Below, piece after piece: positions 6,055-12,845 of a stretch of 12,845 bases of DNA (position 1 is the first letter of the stretch; each line of letters opens with the position of its first letter). The DNA comes from JAKSSE01 sp045597645 (lineage in GTDB: Bacteria > Bacillota > Clostridia > Lachnospirales > Lachnospiraceae). Both the position numbers and the translations under genes were made by a program. The notes under the pieces are model-generated. The model was not told where the DNA came from. It ran no database searches and was given only the letters and a program-made list of their open reading frames with translations. The stretch lies in contig JAZLKM010000056.1 in the NCBI GenBank assembly GCA_045597645.1, positions 1 to 12,845 of the forward strand. The letters run 5' to 3'.

Positions 6055-8268
6055 TTACTCTGCCTTTATTTCTGCTGATTCAATAATGAATTTAACCGCA
6101 CTGTTTTCTGTATCAGAAGCTCCTCCAAAGCTTGTATATGCTTTTCCAGCATCACTGATTGCCTTCACTCTGTCGCTGATTGAATTGTAATCTGAGTCAA
6201 ATACTGATGTGAGCTTCTCAACACCTTCCTTGTTGAACTTAACCATGCCGTCATTAAGTTCAATAGTTCCATCATAGAGCTGCTTTACGCCTGCTACCAA
6301 AGTATTTGAGCCATCAGCCAGCTGCTTTGAACCATCGATGAGCGCTGGCGAATTCGCACGGAGCTCGCCAGTACCTGCAACTAGTGAAAATGTACCTGAC
6401 TTGAGCTGCGATGTACCGTCCTTAAGACTCTTGGCACCTTCACTAAGCTTAGCCGAGCCATCCTTAAGCTGGCTCGCACCTGCTACCAGCTGTGTTGTTC
6501 CATCATAGAGCTGCTGCGCGCCGGTTCGAAGTGTACCAGTGCCATCCGACAGCTGAGAGGCTCCATCTGCTACTGCCTTTGCACCATTTTGCAATGCTAC
6601 GAGCTGATTGCTTGTCTCCTCACTGCTAAGCGTAGCATAGCTACCGCCAAGGCTGGCTGCTAGCTGCTGAGCGCCTGCCTGAAGTCCATTATTTACAATT
6701 GCTGAGTTTACTGAGCTTTTCGCAGTATTTGCGGCATTCGCTGCTGCCTGCTGCACTGCGCCCGCAATGATCTGCTCTACTCCTGCGCGCTGAAGGTCAC
6801 TTAATCCTAGTGCATCCAGATTAGCCGAAACGAGAGCCAATACTGCGCTTGCATCAATCTCACTAGGGTCAGTCTGTGCGGAAGTAGCAAGTACAATCTG
6901 ATCTATTCCACCACTTATCTGCGCTGCAGCTGTAGATGCTGTACCTACGCCGACTGCGATTGTCTGCATATTTCCAACGAGAGAGTTCACGCCGTCACAT
7001 ACGCCGGCAGCACCTGCTGACAAAGCCTTAGCGCCATCATCAACCTGCGCGGCACCATCCTTAAGTGCGCCTGCACCTGTGTTGGCAGAGTCGATTCCAG
7101 CCTTGAGGGTGCCAACGCCCTGATCCAAAGTTCCTATGCCATCCTGCAGCTCTACTGCGCCACTCTCCAGCTTTGCTGCTCCATCGTCCAATGCTACTGC
7201 ACCGTCGGCAACTTTGCCCACACCATCGGTGTACGCAAGCACTCCACTGTGAAGTCTGGCAGTTCCATCAACCAGTCCTGCGGTACCATCCGACAGCTGC
7301 TTTGCGCCGTCGCGCAATTTTCCAGAGCCTTCTTCAAGCTTGCTTCCAGCATCAGAAAATTCATCCATTTTGTCGTTGAGCTCTGAGAAGTCGACACCAC
7401 TGTCGAACGCGTCAAGTCCCAGGGAATTAGCGATGTCCGAATTGACCATTGTAAGAATCATTCCTGACTCATAGTCTGTTACATCAGCTTCAACAACAAC
7501 ATTTGACGGGATAGCGAGCTGGTCCTCAATCTTGGTCAAAAGCTCATCGTCTGCCTTCTGACCATTTAAGCTGTCAATCAATCCCGGAAATGCCATTCCT
7601 ACTACTATGTCTCTTTTGCCGTCGGAAATAACTGTTCCGTTTGAGACCTCAACATTGCAAAATTTAGCGCTGTCCAGCATCATTCCGCTCACTGCTGCAA
7701 ACGGTGTGTAGATGGTCTCTTCCTTATCTCCAATCAGCACCTGATTAGTCACGTTATTCTTATAGTCAATGGTGATGGTAACGTGTCCACTCTGTCCTGC
7801 AAGCTCCTGCGCAGCAATTGGCTGCCCATCAAGCTCATAACTGATGCTCACGTCTACCGGCAGCTGCTTATCGATTGTTCCCTGGTAATAGATGTCATTT
7901 CCCTCACTCTCCCATATGAGCTTGCCATTATCCTCGGAAAATTCTTCCTTGCCCTTGACATTTTTTATATCTGTAAGCTGTGTATAGTCCTCAAGCTGCG
8001 CGGTGTTGTCTGTATTTTTCAGCCAGTCACTTACTATGACCGAATCAACAGCTCCGCTTGCATCCGTCTTAACATATACAGTTTCTTCCTTTTTAGCGTC
8101 ACTGCTACCTGTATTTACTACGTGGCTTACCACATCAAGCAGCTCACTGTCAGCTGCGCTTTCATACACCGCATCCGCATCCTGCTTGGCAGCATTTCCA
8201 CATCCGGCCAAGCTAAAACATACTGTTGACGCACTTAATATACATGCCATAGCTTTCTTGAATTTCAT
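6055..8268 (-). CDS. Heptad-repeat (xxxLxxG) surface lipoprotein, YhgE/Pip-like
   Basis: A 737-residue predicted lipoprotein. A basic, hydrophobic signal peptide ends in the lipobox LAGC, with Cys 23 as the lipidated residue. Residues ~60-300 are a mixed globular region (YTPFAAVSGMMLDSAKF, VVGMAFPGLIDSLNG). Residues ~313-432 and ~556-675 are two arrays of seven-residue repeats of the form xxxLxxG or DGxxxL, separated by an Ala-rich insert (433-555). The C-terminus (NSAVKFIIESAEIKAE) has no membrane anchor. These are the X-X-X-Leu-X-X-Gly heptads known from YhgE/Pip-type proteins, which frequently accompany MMPL pumps in Firmicutes. AGGAGG precedes the ATG, 31 bp after the mmpL stop, so the two are one operon. 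I infer an extracellular partner of the pump. No enzymatic motif is visible, and the exact function is unknown. Confidence 0.82.
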   Translation of the reverse strand: MKFKKAMACILSASTVCFSLAGCGNAAKQDADAVYESAADSELLDVVSHVVNTGSSDAKKEETVYVKTDASGAVDSVIVSDWLKNTDNTAQLEDYTQLTDIKNVKGKEEFSEDNGKLIWESEGNDIYYQGTIDKQLPVDVSISYELDGQPIAAQELAGQSGHVTITIDYKNNVTNQVLIGDKEETIYTPFAAVSGMMLDSAKFCNVEVSNGTVISDGKRDIVVGMAFPGLIDSLNGQKADDELLTKIEDQLAIPSNVVVEADVTDYESGMILTMVNSDIANSLGLDAFDSGVDFSELNDKMDEFSDAGSKLEEGSGKLRDGAKQLSDGTAGLVDGTARLHSGVLAYTDGVGKVADGAVALDDGAAKLESGAVELQDGIGTLDQGVGTLKAGIDSANTGAGALKDGAAQVDDGAKALSAGAAGVCDGVNSLVGNMQTIAVGVGTASTAAAQISGGIDQIVLATSAQTDPSEIDASAVLALVSANLDALGLSDLQRAGVEQIIAGAVQQAAANAANTAKSSVNSAIVNNGLQAGAQQLAASLGGSYATLSSEETSNQLVALQNGAKAVADGASQLSDGTGTLRTGAQQLYDGTTQLVAGASQLKDGSAKLSEGAKSLKDGTSQLKSGTFSLVAGTGELRANSPALIDGSKQLADGSNTLVAGVKQLYDGTIELNDGMVKFNKEGVEKLTSVFDSDYNSISDRVKAISDAGKAYTSFGGASDTENSAVKFIIESAEIKAE

Positions 8269-8299
8269 GATTATTTCCTCCTTATATCCTGGAAAATTC

Positions 8300-10369
8300 C
8301 TACTTCTTATTCTTAATTCCGATAGTTGTATGACAAATCAACTTGTCAAACAGCAGTAACATTGTCGGAAGCATCGTCAGTACGATAAACATGCTTATCA
8401 AAGCGCCGCGGGCCATCAGAGAGCAAAGCGAGCCAATCATGTCTATATTACTTACAAGACCTACACCAAACGTTGCTGCAAAGAAGCTAAGTGCACTTAC
8501 CATAATTGATGTCATACTGGTCTTGTGTGCTATGAGCACCGCTTCCTTTTTGTCTGCTCCCTCGCTGCGTTCCTTCTTATATCTGGTAGTCATCAGTATC
8601 GCGTAGTCTACAGTCGAGCCCAGCTGGATGGTTCCTATAACTATTGAAGCCACAAACGGCAGTACCGTTGATGTGTAATACGGAATGCCCATATTGATGA
8701 ATATCGCAAGCTCGATTACCCCCACCAAAATGAAAGGTATCGACACCGACTTAAATACAAAGAGGATAATTAGGAAAATCGCTCCTATTGAGACCCGGCT
8801 TACAGTCGCAAAATCCTTGTCAGTTATCTCTATCAAATCCTTCGTACATGGTGCCTCTCCCACCAGCATTGACTTAGGATCATAGCTTTTTATTATCTGG
8901 CTTAGCTCATCACACTGAGCATTTACCTCATCAGTTGCCACCTTATATTCAGACATGACCAGCATAAGCTTGTAGTTGTCACTTGCCAGCTCACCAGTCA
9001 GCTTTTGCGGCAGCATATCTCTTGGAATCGACGGCCCCAATATCGAGTCAAGTCCGAGAACAGTCTTAACGCCTTCAACCTTTTCCATATCTTCAATCAT
9101 CAGGCTGGTATCAAGAGTATCCAGATTCGCATCACACAAAACCATGTGCATGCAGTTCATTTCAAACAAATCGTTCAGCTTGTTGTTCGCCTGTACACAG
9201 TCAAGCTCCTCCGGAAGAGTGGTATCAAGGTTGTAATATACCTGAGTGTGTCTGTACCCGTATAGAGCAGGTATCAGCAGTACCACAAACAGTATCGCGA
9301 ACAGCCATTTTTTGTTCACTATAAATTCTGACACCTTGCCAAAGTCAGGCAGCAGCGACTTATGCTTTGTCTTTTGTACTGCCTTGTCAAATATCAGAAG
9401 CATCGAAGGAAGCACTGTTACACAGCTGATTACGCCAATGATTACGCCCTTCGCCATCACTATTCCCAAGTCCAGGCCCAGCGTGAAGCTCATGAAGCAA
9501 AGCGCCACGAATCCTGCAACAGTTGTAATCGAACTGCCGACTACTGAGCTGATGGTGCTGCTTATGGCATGCGCCATCGCCTCCTTTTTATCATTCGGAT
9601 ACTCCTGCAGATTCTCCTCGTAGCTATGCCACAGGAAAATCGAATAGTCCATCGTCACTCCCAGCTGAAGCACTGCTGTAAGTGCCTGAGTTATATAAGA
9701 TATCTCCCCAAGCACTATGTTGCTTCCAAGGTTATACAGAATCGCCATTCCTATTCCTATGAGGAAAAATACCGGTGCCAGGAAAGAATCCATTGTAAGG
9801 CTGAGCACTACTACCGCAAGTACTACTGCAATAAGCACATACAGCGGTGTCTCTTTTTCAGAAAGGTTCTTGGTGTCCGTTACTACAGTGGACATTCCGC
9901 TTAGAAAGCACTGCTTACCGGCGACCTGTCTTATCTCCTCAATGGCTTGCATCGTGCCATCAGACGACGTTGTCTCATCAAATATAACCGCCATCATTGT
10001 TGCGTCATCGCTGTTAAACGCTGTGTACAGCTCATCCGGCAGCATACTCATAGGAATGGACAGATCCGCAAAAGAGTCGTACCACAGCACCTTCGCTACA
10101 TGGTCAACATTCTCAACCTTTTCCTTAACCTTCGCTGCATCGCTAGGCTCCATGCCCTCAACTATCAAAAAGGAAAAGGCTCCTGTACCAAACTCATCCA
10201 CCAGGATATCCTGTCCGACCATAGTCTCAATATCCTTTGGCAGATAATACAAAATGTCATAATTGACCTTCGTCTTGAAATACCCCAGTGCTGATGGCAC
10301 GAGAAGGGCAATAGCGAAAATCAGTATGAAGAATCTCGAACTTACTATTTTTCTCCCAATTTTTAACAT
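8300..10369 (-). CDS. MMPL/RND-superfamily transporter
   Basis: A 689-residue transporter with the classic RND duplication. One helix (about 8-28) is followed by a ~150-residue outer loop and five helices (about 175-330); then a helix (about 353-370), a second ~150-residue outer loop and five more helices. Both halves keep the proton-relay Asp-Tyr pair in helices 4 and 10: GVTMDYSIFLWHSY (D241-Y242) and GSTVDYAILMTTRY (D588-Y589), as in MmpL3-type proteins. Members export lipids, lipopeptides or drugs. The start is the ATG at 10369, with TTGGAGG eight bases before it. A TTG at 10384 is formally open but forms part of that Shine-Dalgarno. The gene is divergent from tetR, which probably represses it, and is followed by the heptad-repeat lipoprotein. 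Substrate not determinable. Confidence 0.92.
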   Translation of the reverse strand: MLKIGRKIVSSRFFILIFAIALLVPSALGYFKTKVNYDILYYLPKDIETMVGQDILVDEFGTGAFSFLIVEGMEPSDAAKVKEKVENVDHVAKVLWYDSFADLSIPMSMLPDELYTAFNSDDATMMAVIFDETTSSDGTMQAIEEIRQVAGKQCFLSGMSTVVTDTKNLSEKETPLYVLIAVVLAVVVLSLTMDSFLAPVFFLIGIGMAILYNLGSNIVLGEISYITQALTAVLQLGVTMDYSIFLWHSYEENLQEYPNDKKEAMAHAISSTISSVVGSSITTVAGFVALCFMSFTLGLDLGIVMAKGVIIGVISCVTVLPSMLLIFDKAVQKTKHKSLLPDFGKVSEFIVNKKWLFAILFVVLLIPALYGYRHTQVYYNLDTTLPEELDCVQANNKLNDLFEMNCMHMVLCDANLDTLDTSLMIEDMEKVEGVKTVLGLDSILGPSIPRDMLPQKLTGELASDNYKLMLVMSEYKVATDEVNAQCDELSQIIKSYDPKSMLVGEAPCTKDLIEITDKDFATVSRVSIGAIFLIILFVFKSVSIPFILVGVIELAIFINMGIPYYTSTVLPFVASIVIGTIQLGSTVDYAILMTTRYKKERSEGADKKEAVLIAHKTSMTSIMVSALSFFAATFGVGLVSNIDMIGSLCSLMARGALISMFIVLTMLPTMLLLFDKLICHTTIGIKNKK

Positions 10370-10400
10370 CTTTTTTGCCTCCAATTTTCGTCCGTAAGAA

Positions 10401-10417
10401 AATGACCATCGTTCATT
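10401..10417. promoter_or_regulatory. Second TetR-type operator (imperfect palindrome)
   Basis: AATGACCATCGTTCATT is an imperfect palindrome whose left half matches the left half of the site at 10439-10455 (AATGACCAT in both). Its centre is 38 bp from that of the perfect site. It lies just downstream of the predicted -10 of the pump promoter, overlapping the start of the transcript. Confidence 0.6.
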
Positions 10418-10425
10418 TTTTATAT

Positions 10426-10454
10426 GTTATAGCAAAGGAATGACCATTGGTCAA
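10426..10454 (-). promoter_or_regulatory. Promoter of the mmpL/lipoprotein operon
   Basis: On the minus strand, TTGACC (10454-10449), a 17-base spacer and TATAAC (10431-10426) form a near-consensus promoter about 57 bp before the mmpL start codon. The -35 lies inside the perfect operator palindrome. Confidence 0.72.
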
Positions 10455-10455
10455 T
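10439..10455. promoter_or_regulatory. Primary TetR-type operator (perfect palindrome)
   Basis: The core TGACCATTGGTCA (10441-10453) is a perfect palindrome with 6-bp arms around one central T. Such TGACC/GGTCA dyads are common TetR-family operators. It covers the -35 box of the pump promoter and sits just upstream of the predicted tetR promoter, so binding would block the pump and could modulate tetR. Confidence 0.72.
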
Positions 10456-10462
10456 AATTTTA

Positions 10463-10491
10463 TTGATTTTTTCCGATTTTCTTTGTAAAAT
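10463..10491 (+). promoter_or_regulatory. Candidate promoter of tetR
   Basis: TTGATT (10463-10468), a 17-base spacer and TAAAAT (10486-10491) lie 45 bp before the chosen tetR start codon. The operator at 10439-10455 ends 7 bp upstream of this -35. Confidence 0.5.
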
Positions 10492-10536
10492 AGGTCCAGA
10501 AACCGCATTTTTACTGTATTTTCGATGGAGAAAAAA

Positions 10537-11133
10537 ATGGGAAAAGCTGAAGAAAACAAGCTGCAAAAGAGAGAATCTCTCCTCAATACTGCATTTCACT
10601 TATTTACCACAAAAGGGATAAACAACACTTCAATCGCCGACATTGTGGAGCAGGCTGGTGTTGCAAAGGGGACCTTCTATTTATATTTCAAGGATAAATA
10701 CGACATAAAAAACAAGCTGGTTATTCATCGAATAGCCAACTTATCAGAAAATGCATTGAGTCACATGCGTGAAAACGGAGTGACAGGTTACAGGGAGCGC
10801 ATCCTGTTTGTGGCCAATGACATCATTGATGCCCTGACCGAGGACAAGGTACTTCTCATGTTCATATCCAAAAATCTAGGCCTTGGTTTTTCCATGTATG
10901 CCCTTGAAAGCAATGTGATGGCAGACGAGCCATATATAAAAGAAGCCACCGAGAGCCTCTTGGCAGACTTCGGTGACGAAATTAGCGATCCTCGCCTTAT
11001 GATGTATATGATAATGGAGCTGGTAGGAAGCAGCATCTACTCTTCCATCCTCTACGAGCAGCCCGTAAAAATAGAGGTGCTAAAACCGCACCTCATGAAA
11101 ACAATCAACAGTATCATTGATCAATTTAGTTAG
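10537..11133 (+). CDS. TetR/AcrR-family transcriptional regulator
   Basis: A 198-residue regulator. The N-terminal TetR helix-turn-helix is clear: RESLLNTAFHLFTTKGINNTSIADIVEQAGVAKGTFYLYF-type residues at 12-51, with the recognition part AGVAKGTFYLYF (40-51). The remainder is a helical ligand-binding and dimerisation domain of the usual length, which does not predict the ligand. The ATG at 10537 has a perfect GGAG six bases upstream; the ATG at 10525 would add four residues but has no ribosome binding site, and its own codon overlaps that GGAG. It is divergent from the MMPL pump operon, with two matching palindromes between them, the usual arrangement for a local repressor of an efflux operon. 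It is convergent with the GH43 gene, and I see no strong terminator in the 53-bp gap. Confidence 0.92.
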   Translation: MGKAEENKLQKRESLLNTAFHLFTTKGINNTSIADIVEQAGVAKGTFYLYFKDKYDIKNKLVIHRIANLSENALSHMRENGVTGYRERILFVANDIIDALTEDKVLLMFISKNLGLGFSMYALESNVMADEPYIKEATESLLADFGDEISDPRLMMYMIMELVGSSIYSSILYEQPVKIEVLKPHLMKTINSIIDQFS

Positions 11134-11186
11134 TCGAACGTGCCAAAGTACACATGCCCGTGGCATTCACCCCGTCCCCACTGCTA

Positions 11187-12596
11187 TTAAACAAACCTTG
11201 GTCCATACTTCTCATCAAATCTTATCTTTCGTATTCCATCAGAAATTACTCGCTCCTCAAATGAGGTCACCCCGTGATATGCAATCCACCAGTCGCCATC
11301 CCTGTCGCAAAAGAAGGAATTATGCCCAGGGCCATACTCTCCTGGCACGCTTCTAAAGCTAAGAATCGGCGTCTGCGCTTTTGTCCAAACAGACAAATCG
11401 CACAAATCTACTCCATCTTCTGCGGTAAGCATACCAACCGTGTACAGATAGCCTCTTGCATCCCCTCCAGAATACGCCAAATAAATCATGTTACCATGAT
11501 AAAAAGCATATGGGCCTTCATTGTTTATAGTCCCACTTGTATTCTCAAAGCCGTACAAAGGTCTGGAAATGCACACCGGCTCAGTAATCAACTCATACGG
11601 ATTTTCAGGATCGAACTCTCCTACCATTAGCATAGAGCCGCTGTCCATAGGAGTTCCAATTTTTTCTCTGTATGACCACACATAGTAATGGCGCTCTCCG
11701 GATTTCACGTATGTCATATCCAAGGTGATACCATTTTCTCCCAGTTTTTGCCCACCTGGCCTTGTCACCTTAACCGGATCACACCAGTCTTCTGTATTCA
11801 GAATATCTCCATTTTCTTTCAGTTTCATGATGTGGCACTGAGGTCCCCAGTTTTCATTACTTACGGCAAAAATAAGATATAGTTCGCCATTAATCACATG
11901 AAACTCCGGCGCCCAGAATGTTTGAATCAGACCGCGCTTCTCATCTTTGTCTAAGATGATGTGTACCTGAGTGTCATCGGCAAAAAGGTCTTCCAGCTCG
12001 TGGGCTTTTCTCACATAAAAGCCAATGTCATCCATGTTATCATTGGTTGCAATATAGTAGTAATCATCATTCCATAAAAAGAACACCGGATCTCCAAATC
12101 CTCTTGAAAAAGGAAACTTCAGCTTTGGATACTTGGTATTCTTCTCTGGCGTTTCGTTCCAATATTCTTTTATTTTATCAGCAAGCTCATCAGCAATTTC
12201 AATCGCACTGTCTTTTCTAAGCTCCTCGATTGAAACACCTGTGCGCTTCTTCAAAGTCTCTTCATCACAAAGATTCCACTCCTCATAGGATATAAAATCT
12301 TCAGTAAGCCACGTCCAAAAAGCTCTCTCATCTTCTTTATTAGCACCAGACTCTGTCCAGTTTTCTCCCGTAATAAAATACACCTGCTTCGAATCAAGTT
12401 CAGTGGAAGCAACCCTAATCTCTCCAGCAAATGCTGGATTGATTCGATTGTTTTCATCCACACTTCCCTTAGGGAACAGCATTCCATACCCATTACGGAT
12501 AGGTTCTCCCTGTATAGATATATGCACACTATATGCCAGTCCGTTAGGGTACTGACCTTCTATAACTTCTTGATTGTATACTTTTAATTTTTGCAC
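11187..12596 (-). CDS. Family 43-like glycoside hydrolase, cytosolic
   Basis: A 469-residue protein whose residues ~160-445 show the five-bladed propeller pattern of glycoside hydrolase family 43 (beta-xylosidase and alpha-L-arabinofuranosidase type, acting on plant hemicellulose fragments). Candidate catalytic residues are the base Asp 169 in RGFGDPVFFLW, the pKa-tuning Asp 293 in LDMTYV and the acid Glu 360 in NNEGPYAFYHG. His 425 in YGPGHNSFF is the usual metal-site His. The other propeller motif, TFWAPEFHVINGELYLIF (226-243), is also clear. There is no signal peptide, so it would act on imported oligosaccharides. About 160 residues precede the propeller and I recognise no named domain in them. 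The start is GTG at 12596, with GGGGAG five bases upstream. It begins 46 bp after the upstream gene, probably in the same operon. Substrate and subfamily are uncertain. Confidence 0.88.
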   Translation of the reverse strand: MQKLKVYNQEVIEGQYPNGLAYSVHISIQGEPIRNGYGMLFPKGSVDENNRINPAFAGEIRVASTELDSKQVYFITGENWTESGANKEDERAFWTWLTEDFISYEEWNLCDEETLKKRTGVSIEELRKDSAIEIADELADKIKEYWNETPEKNTKYPKLKFPFSRGFGDPVFFLWNDDYYYIATNDNMDDIGFYVRKAHELEDLFADDTQVHIILDKDEKRGLIQTFWAPEFHVINGELYLIFAVSNENWGPQCHIMKLKENGDILNTEDWCDPVKVTRPGGQKLGENGITLDMTYVKSGERHYYVWSYREKIGTPMDSGSMLMVGEFDPENPYELITEPVCISRPLYGFENTSGTINNEGPYAFYHGNMIYLAYSGGDARGYLYTVGMLTAEDGVDLCDLSVWTKAQTPILSFRSVPGEYGPGHNSFFCDRDGDWWIAYHGVTSFEERVISDGIRKIRFDEKYGPRFV

Positions 12597-12642
12597 TTAC
12601 TCTCCCCTCAAGAATCAACACTTTGGTGCATAGCTCAATCGA

Positions 12643-12845
12643 TTATTCAGTCACTAATTCTAATTTTGCTATCATATCTTCAAGGATATAACGCGAATCT
12701 ACATCAGTATATATTCTCACCTCCGGCATGCTTTCATCGCAGATTGAAGAAGTATCATCAGCCACCAAAGGCGCATTTGTCATTTTATAGTGTCCGCATT
12801 CCGGGTTTAGAGCTATGGCAATAGCTGGGGAATCCCCTAATGACC
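12643..12845 (-). CDS. C-terminal end of a gene cut by the window edge, possibly nucleoside hydrolase
   Basis: Open frame on the minus strand running in from the right edge for 66 codons and ending in TAA at 12645-12643. The translated end contains GDSPAIAIALNPECGHYKM (residues 3-21 of the fragment), then MPEVRIYTDVDSRYILEDMIAKLELVTE. The shape (a D-P-AVA-L-P segment, then V-x-V-xx-D-V-D-x-x-x-F-xxxxxxxL at the C-terminus) resembles the end of inosine-uridine-type nucleoside hydrolases, which split ribonucleosides into base and ribose. This is recognition of a short tail only, so it is tentative. It lies 46 bp upstream of the GH43 gene on the same strand with no terminator between, consistent with a shared catabolic operon. 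Confidence 0.5.
   Translation of the reverse strand, partial: SLGDSPAIAIALNPECGHYKMTNAPLVADDTSSICDESMPEVRIYTDVDSRYILEDMIAKLELVTE

Noticed and set aside
6320..7330. Repeated 21-bp pattern as a CRISPR or satellite array
   Set aside because: It is in frame with, and explained by, protein heptad repeats; the units diverge freely at synonymous and non-glycine positions and have no constant spacers.
9717..10247. Long plus-strand open frame (176 codons) opposite the mmpL gene
   Set aside because: Low-complexity Ser/Thr/Ile-rich translation with no ribosome binding site, fully antisense to a gene with clear transporter motifs; a shadow.
11154..11166. ATGCC/GGCAT hairpin between tetR and the GH43 gene as a terminator
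   Set aside because: Only 5 bp, with no T-run on either strand.

Overview
The window looks like chromosomal DNA of a low-to-moderate-GC Gram-positive anaerobe, most likely a member of the Lachnospiraceae (Clostridia; the Butyrivibrio/Pseudobutyrivibrio/Roseburia type). This is inferred from strong GGAGG-type ribosome binding sites, TTGACA/TATAAT-type promoters, a LytTR + LiaF-like pair, a TetR-controlled MMPL pump with an xxxLxxG-heptad lipoprotein, and a cytosolic family-43 glycosidase. I cannot fix the genus from sequence alone. Ten complete genes and one partial gene are visible. All run on the minus strand except the TetR regulator.

Layout, left to right. 3-60: two direct repeats at the very edge, possibly a mobile-element end. 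84-1151: membrane acyltransferase. 1190-1224: terminator. 1333-2007: AlkD-like HEAT-repeat protein, with a 32-bp tandem duplication over its translation start region. 2129-2166: AT-rich inverted repeat. 2180-3118: DMT/EamA transporter. 3166-3900 and 3916-4371: LiaF-like membrane protein and a stand-alone LytTR regulator, in an apparent LytTR > LiaF-like > DMT transcription unit whose promoter is at 4414-4442. 4462-4497: terminator for the MATE-family exporter gene at 4561-5925. 6055-10369: a two-gene unit encoding an MMPL/RND transporter and a 737-residue heptad-repeat lipoprotein. 10385-10536: divergent control region with two TetR-type operator palindromes. 10537-11133: the TetR regulator. 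11187-12596: GH43 glycosidase, convergent with tetR. 12643-12845: C-terminal end of a gene just upstream of GH43, tentatively a nucleoside hydrolase.

The most coherent system is tetR / mmpL / heptad-lipoprotein. The regulator probably represses the divergent pump operon by binding a palindrome that covers the pump's -35 box and a second one just downstream of the -10. The pump keeps both GxxxDY proton-relay motifs. The lipoprotein has two long glycine-spaced heptad arms separated by an Ala-rich insert, which suggests an extended hairpin-like rod on the outer face of the membrane serving the pump. The remaining transporters (DMT, MATE) and the LytTR/LiaF-like pair give the window an export and envelope-stress flavour. 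The right end is sugar and nucleoside catabolism.
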